Below are positions 60,526-64,000 of a stretch of DNA of 64,000 nt, one piece after another. Below the pieces are notes generated by a model, which was given only the letters and a program-made list of their open reading frames with translations, had not been told where the DNA came from and made no database searches. The position numbers and the translations under genes were made by a program. Numbering within the stretch: position 1 is the first letter of the stretch; every line of letters begins with the position of its first letter. The stretch comes from Pseudomonas jinjuensis (GTDB taxonomy: Bacteria; Pseudomonadota; Gammaproteobacteria; Pseudomonadales; Pseudomonadaceae): contig NZ_FNIJ01000002.1 of the NCBI RefSeq assembly GCF_900103845.1, forward strand, positions 211,864 through 275,863. Reading direction: 5' to 3'.

Positions 60526-63132
60526 ATGGGTAAATCGCTGGTCATCGTGGAATCACCGGCCAAGGCCAAGACCATCAACAAGTACCTGGGCAGCCAGTAC
60601 GTGGTGAAGTCGAGCATCGGCCACATTCGCGACCTGCCCACCAGTGGTTCGTCGGCTTCGAAGGAACCTGCGGCCAAGGGACGCAAGAGCACGGCCGAAG
60701 CGCCGGCGCTGTCGCCCAAGGAGAAGGCCAAGCGCCAGCTGTTCGCGCGCATGGGCGTCGACCCCGAGCACGGCTGGAAGGCCAAGTACGAGATCCTGCC
60801 CGGCAAGGAAAAGGTCATCGACGAACTGCGCCGGCTGGCCAAGGATGCCGACACCATCTATCTCGCAACCGACTTGGACCGCGAAGGGGAGGCCATCGCC
60901 TGGCACCTGCGCGAGGCCATCGGCGGCGATGACGGTCGCTACAAGCGCGTGGTGTTCAACGAGATCACCAAGAAGGCGATCCAGGAAGCCTTCTCCAGCC
61001 CTGGCGAACTCGACATCAACCGGGTGAACGCGCAGCAGGCGCGGCGCTTCCTCGACCGCGTGGTCGGCTACATGGTGTCCCCGCTGCTGTGGCAGAAGAT
61101 CGCCCGCGGCCTCTCCGCCGGCCGCGTGCAGTCGGTGGCGGTGAAGCTGGTGGTCGAGCGCGAGAAGGAAATCCGCGCCTTCGTGCCGGAAGAATACTGG
61201 GAAGTGCACGCCGACCTCGGCTCGCCGAAGGGCGAGAAGGCCCGCTTCGAAGTGGTGCGCGAGAAGGGCGAGGCGTTCAAGCCGCTCAACGAAGCCCAGG
61301 CCATGGCTGCCCTGGAGAAGCTCAAGGCGTCCGCCTACAGCGTCGCCAAGCGCGAGGACAAGCCGACTTCCAGCCGCCCCTCGGCGCCGTTCATTACCTC
61401 CACCCTGCAGCAGGCGGCGAGCAACCGCCTCGGCTTCGGCGTGAAGAAGACCATGATGATGGCCCAGCGTCTCTACGAGGCCGGCTACATCACCTACATG
61501 CGTACCGACTCGACCAACCTGTCGGCCGACGCCATCGACATGGTGCGCGGTTTCATCGACAGCGAGTTCGGCACGAAATACCTGCCGGCCAAGCCGAACT
61601 TCTATTCCAGCAAGGAAGGCGCCCAGGAAGCGCACGAGGCGATCCGCCCGTCCGACGTCAACCTGCGGCCGACCCAGCTGTCCGGCATGGAGCGCGACGC
61701 CGAGCGCCTGTACGACCTGATCTGGCGCCAGTTCGTCGCCTGCCAGATGCCGCCGGCGGAATACCTGTCGACCACCGTCAGCGTCGCCGCCGGCGACTTC
61801 GAGCTGCGCGCCAAGGGCCGCATCCTCAAGTTCGACGGCTACACCAGGGTGCTGCCGCAGCAGAGCAAGCCGGGCGAGGACGACGTGCTGCCGGTCATGA
61901 ACCAGGGCGACGCGATGAAGCTGCTCAAGCTCGACCCGAGCCAGCACTTCACCAAGCCGCCGGCGCGCTATTCCGAAGCCAGCCTGGTCAAGGAGCTGGA
62001 GAAGCGCGGCATCGGCCGTCCGTCCACCTATGCGGCGATCATCTCGACCATCCAGGAGCGCGGCTACGTCACCACCCATAACCGCCGTTTCTACGCCGAG
62101 AAGATGGGCGACATCGTCACCGAGCGCCTCGACGAGAGCTTCGCCAACCTGATGAACTACGGCTTCACCGCCGCCATGGAAGAGCACCTGGACGACGTGG
62201 CCCAGGGCGAGCGCGACTGGAAGCACCTGCTCGACGAGTTCTACGGCGACTTCAAGAAGAAGCTGGAACTGGCCGAGGGCAGCGATGCCGGCATGCGCGC
62301 CAACCAGCCGACGCTGACCGACATCCCCTGCCGCGAGTGTGGCCGGCCGATGATGATCCGCACCGCCTCCACCGGCGTGTTCCTCGGCTGCTCCGGCTAT
62401 GCGCTGCCGCCGAAGGAGCGCTGCAAGGCGACCATCAACCTCATCCCGGGCGACGAGATCGCCGCGGACGACGAGGGCGAGTCGGAATCCCGCGTCCTGC
62501 TCAACAAGCACCGCTGCCCGATCTGCAGCACGGCGATGGACGCCTATCTGCTGGACGAGAAGCGCAAGCTGCACATCTGCGGCAACAACCCGGACTGCGC
62601 CGGCTACGAGATCGAGGAAGGCCAGTACCGCATCAAGGGCTATGAAGGCCCGAGCCTGGAATGCGACAAGTGCGGCAGCGAGATGCAGCTCAAGACCGGC
62701 CGTTTCGGCAAGTTCTTCGGCTGCACCAATCCGACCTGCAAGAACACCCGCAAGCTGCTGAAGAACGGCGAGCCGGCACCGCCGAAGATGGATGCCATCC
62801 GCATGCCCGAGCTGAAGTGCGAGAAGGTCGACGACGTCTACGTGCTGCGCGACGGCGCCTCCGGCCTGTTCCTCGCCGCCAGCCAGTTCCCCAAGAACCG
62901 CGAGACCCGCGCCCCGCTGGTCAGCGAACTGCTGCCGCACAAGGACGAGCTGGATCCGAAGTACCACTTCCTGCTCTCCGCGCCAGCGAAGGACCCGGAT
63001 GGCCGCCCGGCGGTGATCCGCTTCAGCCGCAAGACCAAGGAGCAGTACGTGCAGTCCGAGGTCGAGGGCAAGCCCACCGGCTGGCGCGCCTTCTACGACG
63101 GTGGCAAGTGGAAGGTCGAGGACAAGCGCTGA
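60526..63132 (+). CDS. topA: DNA topoisomerase I (type IA)
   Basis: An 868-residue enzyme that relaxes negative supercoils. Toprim start [20 protein letters not shown] with acidic DLDREGEA; active-site tyrosine Y324 in ITYMRTDST. The C-terminal third has several cysteine-rich zinc-ribbon repeats ([25 protein letters not shown]) and a basic end. Length equals the P. aeruginosa protein. Followed by two small genes on the same strand. Confidence 0.97.
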   Translation: MGKSLVIVESPAKAKTINKYLGSQYVVKSSIGHIRDLPTSGSSASKEPAAKGRKSTAEAPALSPKEKAKRQLFARMGVDPEHGWKAKYEILPGKEKVIDELRRLAKDADTIYLATDLDREGEAIAWHLREAIGGDDGRYKRVVFNEITKKAIQEAFSSPGELDINRVNAQQARRFLDRVVGYMVSPLLWQKIARGLSAGRVQSVAVKLVVEREKEIRAFVPEEYWEVHADLGSPKGEKARFEVVREKGEAFKPLNEAQAMAALEKLKASAYSVAKREDKPTSSRPSAPFITSTLQQAASNRLGFGVKKTMMMAQRLYEAGYITYMRTDSTNLSADAIDMVRGFIDSEFGTKYLPAKPNFYSSKEGAQEAHEAIRPSDVNLRPTQLSGMERDAERLYDLIWRQFVACQMPPAEYLSTTVSVAAGDFELRAKGRILKFDGYTRVLPQQSKPGEDDVLPVMNQGDAMKLLKLDPSQHFTKPPARYSEASLVKELEKRGIGRPSTYAAIISTIQERGYVTTHNRRFYAEKMGDIVTERLDESFANLMNYGFTAAMEEHLDDVAQGERDWKHLLDEFYGDFKKKLELAEGSDAGMRANQPTLTDIPCRECGRPMMIRTASTGVFLGCSGYALPPKERCKATINLIPGDEIAADDEGESESRVLLNKHRCPICSTAMDAYLLDEKRKLHICGNNPDCAGYEIEEGQYRIKGYEGPSLECDKCGSEMQLKTGRFGKFFGCTNPTCKNTRKLLKNGEPAPPKMDAIRMPELKCEKVDDVYVLRDGASGLFLAASQFPKNRETRAPLVSELLPHKDELDPKYHFLLSAPAKDPDGRPAVIRFSRKTKEQYVQSEVEGKPTGWRAFYDGGKWKVEDKR

Positions 63133-63198
63133 CGCATGGTGCGCCCCGCCTGGCGGGGCGATGCCATAATGCCGAAGGACTTTCATGAGGGCGTTGTG

Positions 63199-63720
63199 AT
63201 GGCGCAGGAACTCTATACCCGTACCAACCAGAAGCTGTATTTCGCCGGCCTGGCCCTGGAAGCCTGGCGCAAGGCCGAAGCGGCGCGCCCGATGAACGCC
63301 CAGGCGCTGATCCAGGCCGAACGCGAAGCGGCGCTGTTCCACCTGTACGGCGCGGTCCTGGGCATCGCCCACGAGATCGCCGGCTACTACCGGCTGCCCC
63401 AGGCCGGTGCGCCGCGGGTCGAGCAACTGCTCAACAAGGAAGTGCTGGCCGCCGCGCCGAGTCCGGAGCTGGCCGAACTGGTCGAACTGGCGCAGCAGCC
63501 GGAAGCCTGGCTCGGGCAGTTGCTGGCGGGCTACGCCGGGCTGTTCGTGCCGCCGAGCGAGCCGAAGAAGGCCAAGGCTGATCCGACCCAGCCGCTGATC
63601 CAGGCCGTCAGCCTGGATGATGAGGCGCCCGAGCCGCTCAGCCATGTCGAACTGGAAGAGTGGCGCAAGTCCCTGAAGGAAATGGTATTGCGCTTCCGCG
63701 CCAGCCTGACCGAGCTTTGA
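63199..63720 (+). CDS. Conserved hypothetical protein (possibly DUF6586)
   Basis: A 173-residue, mostly helical, acidic protein beginning MAQELYTRTNQKLYFAGLAL. I believe it belongs to the Pseudomonas DUF6586 family found between topA and lexA, but this is from memory. No signal or membrane helix. The ATG at 63199 follows GAGGG; earlier in-frame codons from 63136 are less likely. Confidence 0.75.
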   Translation: MAQELYTRTNQKLYFAGLALEAWRKAEAARPMNAQALIQAEREAALFHLYGAVLGIAHEIAGYYRLPQAGAPRVEQLLNKEVLAAAPSPELAELVELAQQPEAWLGQLLAGYAGLFVPPSEPKKAKADPTQPLIQAVSLDDEAPEPLSHVELEEWRKSLKEMVLRFRASLTEL

Positions 63721-63813
63721 CGGCCCTGCCACAGGGCAGGCCAGCGGCAGATGTACTAGGGCGTCGAGGTTGCGGCTGTTACAATACGCGTTCTGCTCTG
63801 GAGAACGCCTGCT

Positions 63814-64000
63814 ATGCCAACCTCATTTCTGGAAATCGTGGAGTTGCCCGACGGGCGCATCGTCTTGCGCCGCGCGGATGACGAGGAGGCGCTGGTGACG
63901 CTGGAGTTCTCCGCCGATGCCAAGAGCTTCCTGCATGGCCAGCACATCGAGATCGCCAAGGCGATGTTCAATATCGGCGTGCAACTGGCCGGCCGTCTCG
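63814..64000 (+). CDS. Conserved hypothetical protein, 5' fragment
   Basis: The first 62 codons of a gene running off the right edge: MPTSFLEIVELPDGRIVLRR ... GRL. A GGAG ten bases upstream supports the ATG. In P. aeruginosa a small gene of this kind precedes sulA-lexA; no function is known. A TACAAT -10-like sequence lies at 63780. Confidence 0.75.
   Translation, partial: MPTSFLEIVELPDGRIVLRRADDEEALVTLEFSADAKSFLHGQHIEIAKAMFNIGVQLAGRL

Overview
This is GC-rich chromosomal DNA of a Pseudomonas. The gene order gdhB, pelA-G, pyrD, rmf, rlmL, dacB, a RocA2/RocS2-like two-component pair, dgt, yqjD-E-K, an OprD porin, mobA-moaB-moeA, slt, uup, fadBA, topA is, from memory, essentially that of P. 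aeruginosa PAO1 read backwards from about PA3071 to PA3009. Protein lengths match that species closely (PelD 455, PelG 456, TopA 868, FadB 715 residues), so the organism is probably in or near the P. aeruginosa group. The species is not proven. The window is core genome: I see no insertion sequence, prophage, integrase or CRISPR array.

Layout. 1-6.3 kb: the start of a DUF58 gene and moxR (minus strand), then the giant NAD-glutamate dehydrogenase gene. 6.3-7 kb: a repeat-rich spacer, then an AT-rich pel promoter with two FleQ-type boxes. 7-19.2 kb: pelABCDEFG, the complete Pel exopolysaccharide machine. 19.2-22 kb: poorly characterised genes, including a reductase with an apparent export signal. 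22-28.2 kb: pyrD, rmf, rlmL, dacB, yggL. 28.4-35.4 kb: a lower-GC two-component pair, a dGTPase, and an EAL phosphodiesterase. 35.4-40.6 kb: yqjD-E-K, an ammonium transporter behind a sigma-54-type promoter, an OprD-family porin, a glutaredoxin-like gene, tRNA-Pro and a small lipoprotein. 40.6-43.1 kb: molybdenum-cofactor genes. 43.2-50.2 kb: an AraC regulator divergent from an alkyl-DHAP-synthase-like oxidase, a GlpD-like dehydrogenase, an FGGY kinase and a YegS-type lipid kinase. 50.3-64 kb: MOSC protein, slt, uup, usp, the fadBA beta-oxidation operon, topA and small conserved genes.

The strongest theme is cyclic-di-GMP. The pel promoter carries two copies of a FleQ-like palindrome, PelD keeps its c-di-GMP-binding residues, and an intact EAL protein lies 28 kb away. 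The least understood block is the 43-50 kb glycerol/alkyl-DHAP-like cluster, which is the best candidate here for an undescribed lipid or glycerol-phosphate pathway. Other regulatory signals worth testing are two PsrA-like boxes before fadBA, an orphan terminator beside rmf that may end a small RNA, and several families of short palindromic repeats including two REPINs.
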